Source of the DNA: JBDSTZ01 sp039927975
GTDB taxonomy: Bacteria > Pseudomonadota > Gammaproteobacteria > Burkholderiales > Burkholderiaceae_D
Length of the DNA: 12,668 nucleotides
Assembly (NCBI GenBank): GCA_039927975.1
Contig: JBDSTZ010000575.1
Location: forward strand, 1-12,668
Direction of reading: 5' to 3'
Of this stretch, positions 6,441 to 12,668 are shown in pieces. The notes beneath the pieces were generated by a model. That model searched no databases and was not told the origin of the DNA. It saw nothing but the letters and a program-made list of their open reading frames with translations. Position numbers and translations under genes: made by a program. Position 1 is the first letter of the stretch, and each line of letters starts with the position of its first letter.

Positions 6441-7379
6441 ATGAGAATGAAACAGAAAAGTTATTTAGCCTTGCTGACCTTGAGCCTGGGCCTGCTGAGC
6501 GCCTGCGGCACCGGCAACGTCAAGGCCCCGGTGGTCGAGCGCCATCCCCAGCCGCCGGTCGAGCAGCCGCGCCCGCCCGTGGTGGCCGCGCCCGAGCCGA
6601 AGGATGACGCGCCCGGCATGTACACCGTCAAAAAGGGCGACACCCTGCTGCGCATCGCGCTCGACAACGGCCAGAATTACCGCGACCTGGTGGCCTGGAA
6701 CAACCTGTCCAATCCCAACGATATCAAGGTCGACCAGGTGCTGCGGGTGGCGCCGCCCGAGCACGCCAGCGCGCCGGTGCCGGCGGTGGCGCAGGAACCG
6801 CGCCCCGCGCCGGTGCCGAAAAAGACCAGCCCGCGCGGCGACAAGCGGCTATATTCCGAAGCCAACCTGGCCAAGCTGAAAGGCGAGAGCGGCAAGGATG
6901 ACGGCAAGCCCGAGCCGAAGCCCGGCGAGCGGCCGGCCATCGCCGCCGCCAATGGCGCGGCGCCGGCCGCCGCCAGCGCGCCGGCCGCCAGTGCCAGCCT
7001 GCCCGACGATGAAAAGCTCAGCTGGATCTGGCCGGCCGAGGGCAAGATCGTCGTCCCTTTCGAAGAAGGCAAGAACAAGGGTATCGACATCGCCGGCAAG
7101 GTCGGCCAGCAAGTCATGGCCGCCGGGTCCGGTACGGTCATCTATGCTGGCAGCGGCATTCGTGGTTATGGTAATCTTGTGATGGTCAGACACAGCAGCA
7201 GTTTGCTGTCGGCCTATGGCTACAACCGCAGCCTGCTGGTCAAGGAAGGTCAGAACGTGAGCCGCGGCCAGGTGATTGCCGAAATGGGCGACTCCGACGC
7301 CGACTCCGTCAAGCTGCACTTTGAGATTCGCCATCAGGGCAAGGCGGTCGACCCCTTGAGGTTGCTGCCACCGCGCTGA
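6441..7379 (+). CDS. nlpD: Lipoprotein NlpD: LysM plus degenerate M23 domain, divisome amidase activator
   Basis: The protein has 312 residues. A lipoprotein signal ends in LLSAC, so C22 should be lipidated, probably with outer-membrane anchoring. A proline-rich linker leads to a LysM peptidoglycan-binding domain (about 60-104, YTVKKGDTLLRIAL), then a disordered Ala/Pro/Lys-rich linker to about 190. A C-terminal M23/LytM domain (194-312) follows. Its first zinc ligand is replaced: NKGIDIA (212-218) has Asn where active enzymes have His, and the LHFEIR segment (292-297) keeps only one histidine. NlpD of E. coli is likewise inactive and activates the amidase AmiC at the septum, so the same role is expected. 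Two ATGs lie 6 bases apart (6441, 6447) and neither has a clear ribosome-binding site. It precedes rpoS by 31 bp, as is conserved in many proteobacteria. Confidence 0.93.
   Translation: MRMKQKSYLALLTLSLGLLSACGTGNVKAPVVERHPQPPVEQPRPPVVAAPEPKDDAPGMYTVKKGDTLLRIALDNGQNYRDLVAWNNLSNPNDIKVDQVLRVAPPEHASAPVPAVAQEPRPAPVPKKTSPRGDKRLYSEANLAKLKGESGKDDGKPEPKPGERPAIAAANGAAPAAASAPAASASLPDDEKLSWIWPAEGKIVVPFEEGKNKGIDIAGKVGQQVMAAGSGTVIYAGSGIRGYGNLVMVRHSSSLLSAYGYNRSLLVKEGQNVSRGQVIAEMGDSDADSVKLHFEIRHQGKAVDPLRLLPPR
7169..7177 (+). promoter_or_regulatory. Candidate rpoS promoter inside nlpD (extended -10)
   Basis: TGGTAATCT (TGn plus TAATCT at 7172-7177) lies in a run of AT-rich, atypical codons of nlpD (about 7135-7205, including CGT, GGT, CTT and AGA). 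It is 233 bp upstream of the rpoS start codon. In E. coli and Pseudomonas the main rpoS promoter lies inside nlpD, so the position is expected. No clear -35 is present at 16-18 bp. Confidence 0.35.
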
Positions 7380-7410
7380 GGCACCGTTCGCGCCAGGCGC
7401 ACAAGGGCCA

Positions 7411-8427
7411 ATGACACATCCGACGCACGCACTCGAGGACGACGGCAGCGACGAGTTCGCCGAGGAGCTCATCGGCGAGGCCACCATCGATGAGCAGGAC
7501 GATGGCGAGCCCGGCCCCGTCGTCGCCGCCGTCGAGCCGGGCGTGGCGCTGGCCAGCGTCGACGAGCTCAAGAAGGTGCTGGCGGCCGAGCTGTCGACCG
7601 ACGCCACCCAGCACTACCTGAACCAGATCGGCACCCGCGCGCTCTTGACGGCGCCGCAGGAAGTCCACTTCGCCACCCTGGCCAAGGCCGGCGACTTCGC
7701 CGCGCGCCAGACCATGATTGAGCATAATCTGCGGCTGGTGGTGTCGATCGCCAAGCACTACATCAACCGCGGCGTGGTCCTGCTCGACATGATCGAGGAG
7801 GGCAACATCGGCCTGATGCGCGCGATCGACAAGTTCGAGCCGGAGCGCGGCTTCCGCTTCTCCACCTACGCCACCTGGTGGATCCGCCAGAGCATCGAGC
7901 GCGCCATCATGAACCAGGCCCGCACGGTGCGCTTGCCGGTCCACATGGTGCGCGAACTGAACCAGGTGCTGCGCGCCAAATACCACCTCGAAGCCCAGCA
8001 CCACGACGGCAAGGACGCCACCGTCGAGGACATCGCCCACCTGGTCGGCCGCCCGGTCGAGGAAGTCCAGGACATCCTCGCGCTGTCCGAGCACGCCACC
8101 TCGCTCGACGCCCCGCTCGACAACGATCCTCAGTCGAGCCTGATGGACATGCTGCCCGGCGACAGCGACGACACCCCCGATTCGCGCGCCGAACACCACG
8201 AAATGACCGTGCTGGTGCGCGACTGGCTGACCCGCCTGCCGGACAAGCAGCGCCTGGTCGTGATGCGCCGTTTCGGCCTCGACAACGACGATCCGGCCAC
8301 CCTCGAAACCCTGGCCGAGGAAATGGGCGTCACGCGCGAGCGGGTGCGCCAGATCCAGCAGGAAGCGCTCGTCAAGCTCAAGCGGGCCATGGCCGCCCGT
8401 GGCGTGGTGCGCGATTCCTTGCTATGA
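7411..8427 (+). CDS. rpoS: RNA polymerase sigma factor RpoS (stationary-phase/general stress)
   Basis: The protein has 338 residues, near the usual 330-360. RpoS directs RNA polymerase to stationary-phase and stress promoters. Sigma-70 regions appear in order: an acidic N-terminal stretch (8-60); region 1.2 TDATQHYLNQIGTRALLT (63-80); region 2 NLRLVVSIAKHY (106-117) and IEEGNIGLMRAIDKFEP (128-144); the core- and promoter-melting motif RGFRFSTYATWWIRQSIERA (146-165); region 3 (175-255); and region 4 with the helix-turn-helix TLETLAEEMGVTRERVRQIQ (297-316). The order nlpD-rpoS separates it from other sigma-70 factors. AAGGG at 7403-7407 supports the ATG at 7411. The acidic N-terminus of about 60 residues is longer than in the E. 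coli protein. Confidence 0.96.
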   Translation: MTHPTHALEDDGSDEFAEELIGEATIDEQDDGEPGPVVAAVEPGVALASVDELKKVLAAELSTDATQHYLNQIGTRALLTAPQEVHFATLAKAGDFAARQTMIEHNLRLVVSIAKHYINRGVVLLDMIEEGNIGLMRAIDKFEPERGFRFSTYATWWIRQSIERAIMNQARTVRLPVHMVRELNQVLRAKYHLEAQHHDGKDATVEDIAHLVGRPVEEVQDILALSEHATSLDAPLDNDPQSSLMDMLPGDSDDTPDSRAEHHEMTVLVRDWLTRLPDKQRLVVMRRFGLDNDDPATLETLAEEMGVTRERVRQIQQEALVKLKRAMAARGVVRDSLL

Positions 8428-8459
8428 TGCGCCCGGGCTGAAAGGCCCTCCCTGCCCAC

Positions 8460-8535
8460 CGTCGTCCCCGCGAAGGCGGGAACCAATAGCCCCCGCGCCC
8501 GGTCTCGAACAGAAGTCCGCCTGCGCGGGATGTCG
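8460..8535. repeat. REP-like palindromic element between rpoS and rlmD
   Basis: Two GC-rich hairpins face each other: CCCGC-GAAG-GCGGG at 8467-8480 and CCGC-CTGC-GCGG at 8517-8528. The outer arms also pair: the left arm CGTCGTCCCCGCGAAGGCGG matches the reverse complement of the right arm ending at 8535, with a few mismatches. This is the form of the dispersed CGTCATTCCCGCGAAGGCGGG-type repeats common in GC-rich proteobacteria. It may act as a transcript-end or mRNA-stabilising structure after rpoS. There is no T-run, so it is not a classical terminator. Confidence 0.6.
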
Positions 8536-8587
8536 TGCTCCCCCTTGGAGCCGCGAGCGGACCTCACTGCGGCCACACTTAATCGTC

Positions 8588-9928
8588 ATGCAAGACATTC
8601 ACATCGACATCAAATCCCTCGACATGGACGCCCGCGGCGTCGGCCACCTGGAGAACGAGGACGGCAGTCCGGGCAAGGTGGTGTTCGTCGAGGGCGCCTT
8701 GCCGGGCGAGCGCGTCAGTTTCCTCACCTTCAAGAAAAAGAAGAACTGGGAAGCGGCCCGCATGACCGCGCTGCACCGCGAATCGGCCATGCGCGTCACC
8801 CCCAAATGTCGGCATTTCGACAATTGCGGCGGCTGCTCGATGCAGCACCTCGAGCCTTCCGCCCAGGTCGCCATGAAGCAGCGCGTGCTCGAAGACAACC
8901 TCTGGCATATCGGCAAGGTCAAGGCCGACACCATCATGCGCCCGATGTACGGCCCGACCTGGGGCTACCGGTACCGCGCGCGCCTGTCGGTGCGTCACGT
9001 CGCCAAGAAAAACACGGTGCTGGTCGGCTTCCATGAGAAACGCTCCGCGTTTGTGGCCGACATGAGCGAGTGCAAGATCCTGCCGCCCCACGTCGAAGCG
9101 ATGCTGCTGCCGCTGCGCGCCCTGATCGGCGCGCTGTCGATCTACGATCAGATGCCGCAGATCGAAGTGGCGGTCGGCGAAACCGTCACCGCGATGGTGC
9201 TGCGCATCATGGCGCCCTTGAACGCGGCCGACGAAACCCTGCTCAAGCAATTCGCCGACCAGTGGAACATCCAGTGGTGGCTGCAAACCAAGGGCCCGGA
9301 AACGGCGGCGCCGTATTATCCGCTCGACAAGGAACTGTTTTACTCGCTGCCCGAGTTCGGCGTCAAAATGCCGTTCAAGCCGGTCGACTTCACCCAGGTC
9401 AACCACCACATCAACCGCGTGCTGGTGAGCACCGCGCTGCGCCTGCTCGACGTCCAGCCGGCCGATCGCGTGGCCGACCTGTTCTGCGGCCTCGGCAACT
9501 TCACCCTGCCGCTGGCGACCCAGGCGCGCGAGGTGGTCGGCATCGAAGGCAGCACCAGTCTGACCGAGCGGGCTTTGGCCAACGCCAAGGCAAACGGCCT
9601 GTCGGCCAAGACCAGCTTCTCGACGCGCAACCTGTTCGACGTCAGCGGCGACGATCTGGTCGCGCTCGGCAAGTTCGACCGCATGCTGATCGATCCGCCG
9701 CGCGACGGCGCCCACGCCCTGTGCGACGCGCTGGCGGCCTTGCGCGCCAGCCACCCCGAGATGCTGCCGCAGCGCATTGTCTACGTTTCCTGCAGCCCGT
9801 CGACGCTGGCGCGCGACGCCGGCATCCTGACCCACCAGGCCGGCTACGTGCTCAAGAAGGCGGGCGTGGTCAATATGTTCCCGCACACCTCGCACGTCGA
9901 ATCGATGGCGGTGTTCGAGCTGGCCTGA
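8588..9928 (+). CDS. rlmD: 23S rRNA (uracil-1939-C5)-methyltransferase RlmD
   Basis: The protein has 446 residues, near the usual 430-450. RlmD (RumA) transfers a methyl group from S-adenosylmethionine to C5 of U1939 in 23S rRNA. A TRAM RNA-binding domain covers about residues 1-62. The 4Fe-4S ligands are visible as C74, C80 and C83 (PKCRHFDNCGGC) plus C162 (SECKILPP). The methyltransferase domain shows VADLFCGLGNFTLPLA (295-310), VVGIEGS (316-322), LIDPPRDGA (367-375), the catalytic cysteine C402 in VYVSCSPSTLARD, and the general base E438 in FPHTSHVESM. The ATG at 8588 gives the family start MQDIHIDIKSLD but has no good Shine-Dalgarno. An open frame extends upstream through the REP-like element; it is not conserved-looking and is ignored. 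Confidence 0.95.
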   Translation: MQDIHIDIKSLDMDARGVGHLENEDGSPGKVVFVEGALPGERVSFLTFKKKKNWEAARMTALHRESAMRVTPKCRHFDNCGGCSMQHLEPSAQVAMKQRVLEDNLWHIGKVKADTIMRPMYGPTWGYRYRARLSVRHVAKKNTVLVGFHEKRSAFVADMSECKILPPHVEAMLLPLRALIGALSIYDQMPQIEVAVGETVTAMVLRIMAPLNAADETLLKQFADQWNIQWWLQTKGPETAAPYYPLDKELFYSLPEFGVKMPFKPVDFTQVNHHINRVLVSTALRLLDVQPADRVADLFCGLGNFTLPLATQAREVVGIEGSTSLTERALANAKANGLSAKTSFSTRNLFDVSGDDLVALGKFDRMLIDPPRDGAHALCDALAALRASHPEMLPQRIVYVSCSPSTLARDAGILTHQAGYVLKKAGVVNMFPHTSHVESMAVFELA

Positions 9929-9960
9929 GCCGGCGCGGGGCGCTTGCTGCGCCCGGACGT

Positions 9961-9990
9961 AAAAAAGCCGACCCTCGGGTCGGCTCTTCG
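9961..9990. terminator. Hairpin terminator between converging rlmD and BI-1 family gene
   Basis: AGCCGACCC (9966-9974) pairs with GGGTCGGCT (9977-9985) around a minimal 2-base loop; opening its last pair gives an 8-bp stem with the tetraloop CTCG. Six A residues flank the left side, so on the minus strand the stem is followed by a T-run and forms a classical intrinsic terminator for the BI-1 family gene. On the plus strand the trailing CTTCGTT is weaker, but the same hairpin may also stop rlmD transcription. Confidence 0.85.
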
Positions 9991-10022
9991 TTACCGCAAC
10001 TTTTAGTCGCAGCAGCGCTCGC

Positions 10023-10709
10023 TTAGTCGCGGCTGCCGCCGGCGATGCCCAGCAGATTGAGCAGGCTGGTGAAGATGTTGTACACGTCGAGGTAGATCGA
10101 CAGGGTGGCGCTGATGTAATTGGTCTCGCCGCCGTTGACGATGCGCTGCACGTCGTACAGGATGAAGGCCGAGAAAATCCCGATCGCCATCATCGAAATG
10201 ACGATCGACAGCGCCGTCATGCCGAGGAAGATATTGGCGACGGCGGCCAGCAGCAGCACGATCACGCCGGCGAACAGCCACTTGCCCATCATCGAGAAAT
10301 CGCGCTTGGACACGGTGGCGACGCTGGCCAGTACCGCGAAGATGCTGGCGGTGCCGCCGAAAGCCATCATGATCAGGGTGCCGCCGTTGGAAAAGCCCAG
10401 GGTGCGCGTGAGCAGCGGCGTGAGCCAGATACCCATGAAGAAGGTAAAGCCCAGCAGGACGGCGACGCCGAGGCCCGAATTCTTGGTTTTTTCAATCGCG
10501 AAGATGAAACCGAACGCGACCGCCATGAAGATGATGAAACCAATGCCGCCGCTCAACATCGGCAATTGCATCGACACACCGATGAAGGCGCCCAGCACGG
10601 TAGGAATCATCGACAGCGCGAGCAGCCAGTAGGTGTTGCGCAGCACGCGATGCCGTACGGCCTGGGAATTTCCCGCGAGGTCGTAGCTTTGGTGCATGGT
10701 GGGGATCAT
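10023..10709 (-). CDS. Bax inhibitor-1 (BI-1/YccA/YbhL) family inner membrane protein
   Basis: The protein has 228 residues and seven predicted membrane segments (about 27-46, 54-72, 80-99, 109-131, 143-163, 166-187 and 200-222), the layout of the BI-1/TMBIM family. The family's paired aspartates, described as the pH-sensing latch of the bacterial calcium-leak homologue YetJ, fit D186 (ILYDVQRI) and D208 (YLDVYNIF). YccA-type members of E. coli interact with the FtsH protease; whether this one does is not visible. The ATG at 10709 is supported by GGAGGC 3 bases upstream; a second ATG lies four codons later. It is convergent with rlmD and divergent from ndk. Confidence 0.9.
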   Translation of the reverse strand: MIPTMHQSYDLAGNSQAVRHRVLRNTYWLLALSMIPTVLGAFIGVSMQLPMLSGGIGFIIFMAVAFGFIFAIEKTKNSGLGVAVLLGFTFFMGIWLTPLLTRTLGFSNGGTLIMMAFGGTASIFAVLASVATVSKRDFSMMGKWLFAGVIVLLLAAVANIFLGMTALSIVISMMAIGIFSAFILYDVQRIVNGGETNYISATLSIYLDVYNIFTSLLNLLGIAGGSRD

Positions 10710-10890
10710 AGTGCCTCCGATTCAATAAAGTAAAAGGTCCAGCGGGTGAAAACACAAAGTAGCAAAAGCATAGCACGCTGCCGAAAAAACGCGCAGAATC
10801 GTGCCAGGACAGGCCCTCATCGCGCCCGCCCGGGCTGGCGACACTCTAGCATCTCCCCGCCAGCCGGTGCAATATCCGTCAGATGGGGTG

Positions 10891-10967
10891 TTATATGGTA
10901 AAATCAAAGGTTGATTGAGTTCCTTATTTCTCGATTTAAACCTTTCTTTTTATTGGAGTTTTTACAA
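10891..10967 (+). promoter_or_regulatory. AT-rich promoter and 5' leader of ndk
   Basis: In the otherwise GC-rich window, the 77 bases before ndk are strongly AT-rich. TAAAAT at 10899-10904 is a possible -10 box; no good -35 is seen at standard spacing. A start near 10911 would give a leader of about 57 bases ending in GGAG (10955-10958), the probable ribosome-binding site, 9 bases before the ATG. The remainder of the divergent gap (10710-10890) should hold the BI-1 family promoter, which I could not place. Confidence 0.45.
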
Positions 10968-11393
10968 ATGGCAATCGAACGTACCCTGTCGATCATCAAA
11001 CCAGACGCAGTTGCAAAAAATGTGATCGGCCAAATCTACAGCCGCTTCGAAGGCGCTGGCCTGAAAATCGTCGCCGCACGCATGATCCACCTGTCGCGCG
11101 CCGAAGCCGAAGGCTTCTACGCCGTGCATGCTGCGCGTCCTTTCTTCAAAGATCTGGTCGACTTCATGATTTCCGGTCCGGTGATTGTCCAGGCGCTCGA
11201 AGGCGAAAACGCGATTGCCAAGCACCGCGACCTGATGGGTGCAACCGATCCGAAGAAAGCAGAAAAAGGCACGATCCGCGCCGATTTCGCCGATTCGATC
11301 GACGCCAACGCCGTCCACGGTTCGGACGCCGCTGAAACCGCTGCTGTTGAAATCTCGTATTTCTTCCCAGCGCTGAACGTGTATTCGCGTTAA
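10968..11393 (+). CDS. ndk: Nucleoside diphosphate kinase
   Basis: The protein has 141 residues, the usual length. Ndk transfers the gamma-phosphate of ATP to nucleoside diphosphates through a phosphohistidine and balances cytosolic NTP and dNTP pools. K11 in SIIKPDA, the nucleotide-site segment KHRDLMGATDPKKA (85-98), and the catalytic H117 in ANAVHGSDA are all present. The ATG at 10968 begins the conserved MAIERTLSIIKPDA. A frame open further upstream lies in the AT-rich leader and is not coding. The ndk-rlmN order is common in betaproteobacteria. The last two sense codons and stop are part of an 11-bp tandem repeat. Confidence 0.97.
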   Translation: MAIERTLSIIKPDAVAKNVIGQIYSRFEGAGLKIVAARMIHLSRAEAEGFYAVHAARPFFKDLVDFMISGPVIVQALEGENAIAKHRDLMGATDPKKAEKGTIRADFADSIDANAVHGSDAAETAAVEISYFFPALNVYSR

Positions 11394-11426
11394 TTTCGCG
11401 TTAATTTCGCGTTAATTTCGCGTTGA
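11384..11426. repeat. 11-bp tandem repeat spanning the ndk stop codon
   Basis: The unit TTCGCGTTAAT occurs at 11384-11394, 11395-11405 and 11406-11416, with a partial fourth copy at 11417-11424. The first copy contains the final Ser-Arg-stop of ndk. Because 11 is not a multiple of 3, the repeated TAA triplets at 11391, 11402 and 11413 fall in three different frames. Confidence 0.85.
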
Positions 11427-11478
11427 GCAAAGCGCGTTCATTGCCGCGATAAGCCGCGGTAAGCGCGTACGCAAGGAA

Positions 11479-11530
11479 GGGCGCCCCGGGCGCCCGCGGT
11501 GGGCACGCTGTCGTGCCCACCTGCCATTTT
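11479..11530 (+). terminator. Tandem GC-rich hairpins between ndk and rlmN
   Basis: The first hairpin is GGGCGCC-CCG-GGCGCCC (11479-11495). The second is GTGGGCACG-CTGT-CGTGCCCAC (11499-11520), a perfect 9-bp stem with a tetraloop. A short TTTT follows 6 bases later (11527-11530). The stems are strong but the T-run is short and displaced, so termination may be partial. They probably end the ndk transcript. Confidence 0.55.
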
Positions 11531-11558
11531 CACCAAACTGATTGCATTACAAAATACC

Positions 11559-12668
11559 ATGACGACGCTCACCAACCTGCTGGACTTCGATCCCGCGCAA
11601 CTCGTCGCTTACTGCGCCGACTTGGGTGAGAAGCCGTTTCGCGCCAAACAATTGCAACGCTGGATCCATCAATTTGGCGCCAGCGATTTCGACAGCATGA
11701 CCGACCTGGCCAAGTCGCTGCGCGACAAGCTGGCCACGCGCGCCGAAATCCGCGCCCCGGCGGTCATCAGCGACCACACCTCGCTGGATGGCACGCGCAA
11801 GTGGCTGGTCGACGTCGGCAATGGCAACGCGGTCGAAACCGTGTTCATCCCGGAAGAAAACCGTGGCACCCTGTGCATCTCGACCCAGGCCGGCTGCGCC
11901 GTCAACTGCCGCTTCTGCTCGACCGGCAAGCAGGGCTTCAACCGCAACCTGACCGTCGGCGAAATCATCGGCCAGCTGTGGATGGCCGAATTTGAACTGC
12001 GCAAGACCAAGGGCATCGAGCCCGGTCCCAAGGGCGAGCGCCAGATCACCAACGTGGTCATGATGGGCATGGGCGAGCCGCTGCTCAATTTCGAGCCGAC
12101 CGTCACCGCCCTCAAGCTCATGCTCGATGACAACGCCTACGGCCTGTCACGCCGCCGCGTCACGCTCTCGACCTCGGGCGTGGTGCCGGCCATCGACCGC
12201 CTGTCGCAGGAAGTGCCGGTCGCGCTGGCGGTCTCGCTGCACGCCTCGAACGACCCGCTGCGCGACGGCCTGGTGCCACTGAACAAGAAGTACCCATTGC
12301 GTGAACTGATGGCCGCCTGCAAGCGCTACCTCGAATTCGCGCCGCGCGACTTCATCACCTTCGAATATTGCATGCTCGACGGCGTCAACGACAGCGACGA
12401 GCACGCACGCGAACTGGTGGCGCTGGTCAACGACCCGCTCGTCGGCGTCTCCTGCAAGTTCAATCTGATTCCTTTCAACCCATTTCCTGAGTCCGGCCTG
12501 CTGCGCTCGAAGAATCCGCGCATCAAGGCCTTCGCCCAGGTACTGATGGACTCCGGCATCGTCACCACCGTGCGCAAGACGCGCGGCGACGATATCGATG
12601 CGGCCTGCGGCCAGCTGGCCGGCGAAGTCAAGGACCGCACGCGGGTGCAGGAGCGGATGGAAAAAATG
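11559..12668 (+). CDS. rlmN: Dual-specificity 23S rRNA/tRNA adenine-C2 methyltransferase RlmN (3' end cut)
   Basis: The first 370 codons are present with no stop before the window edge; the family is about 380 residues, so roughly the last 10-15 are missing. RlmN is a radical-SAM enzyme that methylates C2 of A2503 in 23S rRNA and A37 of some tRNAs. The iron-sulfur motif CxxxCxxC is C113, C117 and C120 (GCAVNCRFCSTG). The two mechanistic cysteines fit C106 (TLCISTQ) and C350 (DAACGQL). The SAM-binding MMGMGEPLLN (168-177) and a series of LSTSG and SLHAS motifs are intact. The ATG at 11559 lacks a Shine-Dalgarno; CAAAAT lies 3 bases before it. Confidence 0.96.
   Translation, partial: MTTLTNLLDFDPAQLVAYCADLGEKPFRAKQLQRWIHQFGASDFDSMTDLAKSLRDKLATRAEIRAPAVISDHTSLDGTRKWLVDVGNGNAVETVFIPEENRGTLCISTQAGCAVNCRFCSTGKQGFNRNLTVGEIIGQLWMAEFELRKTKGIEPGPKGERQITNVVMMGMGEPLLNFEPTVTALKLMLDDNAYGLSRRRVTLSTSGVVPAIDRLSQEVPVALAVSLHASNDPLRDGLVPLNKKYPLRELMAACKRYLEFAPRDFITFEYCMLDGVNDSDEHARELVALVNDPLVGVSCKFNLIPFNPFPESGLLRSKNPRIKAFAQVLMDSGIVTTVRKTRGDDIDAACGQLAGEVKDRTRVQERMEKM

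Noticed and set aside
1..12668. CRISPR array, tRNA, rRNA, insertion sequence or att site
   Set aside because: No spaced direct repeats of 20-40 bp, no cloverleaf or rRNA-like sequence, and no transposase, integrase or long terminal inverted repeats were seen.

Overview
The window is GC-rich chromosomal DNA from a betaproteobacterium. The conserved run surE-pcm-nlpD-rpoS-rlmD, followed by a BI-1 family membrane protein, ndk and rlmN, together with the codon bias, best fits Oxalobacteraceae (Massilia/Duganella/Janthinobacterium type). The family assignment is inferred from gene order and protein style, not from a search.

Layout. Positions 1-1445 (minus strand) hold the N-terminal part of a membrane-anchored M23 peptidase, cut by the window edge, and a complete zinc-independent quinone oxidoreductase. 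Between them lie two short tandem repeats. Positions 1630-4705 (plus strand) hold a two-gene cassette: a 202-residue TIR-domain protein and, 10 bp later, an 818-residue protein with an N-terminal SIMIBI/ParA-like P-loop domain and a C-terminal TPR array. Positions 4812-8427 are the stationary-phase locus: surE and pcm overlap by ATGA, then nlpD (lipoprotein with LysM and a degenerate M23 domain) and rpoS. Atypical AT-rich codon patches inside pcm and nlpD each carry an extended -10-like sequence and may be embedded promoters. A REP-like palindromic element separates rpoS from rlmD. rlmD (plus) and the BI-1 family gene (minus) converge on a strong hairpin terminator. ndk and rlmN follow on the plus strand, separated by an 11-bp tandem repeat that begins in the last codons of ndk and by two GC-rich hairpins. 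rlmN runs off the window end.

Function. Most genes are housekeeping: protein repair and nucleotide handling (surE, pcm, ndk), division-linked wall hydrolysis (nlpD), general stress sigma factor (rpoS), and rRNA methylation (rlmD, rlmN). The accessory part is the TIR plus P-loop/TPR pair. Its parts (possible NADase effector, nucleotide-binding switch, TPR sensor array) resemble the logic of NLR-like bacterial conflict systems. It also recalls the TIR-like and TPR genes of the actinobacterial FxSxx-COOH systems. It is the best candidate here for an undescribed system; its function is inference only.

No rRNA, tRNA, CRISPR array, transposase or integrase was seen, and no gene-free stretch exceeds 300 bp.
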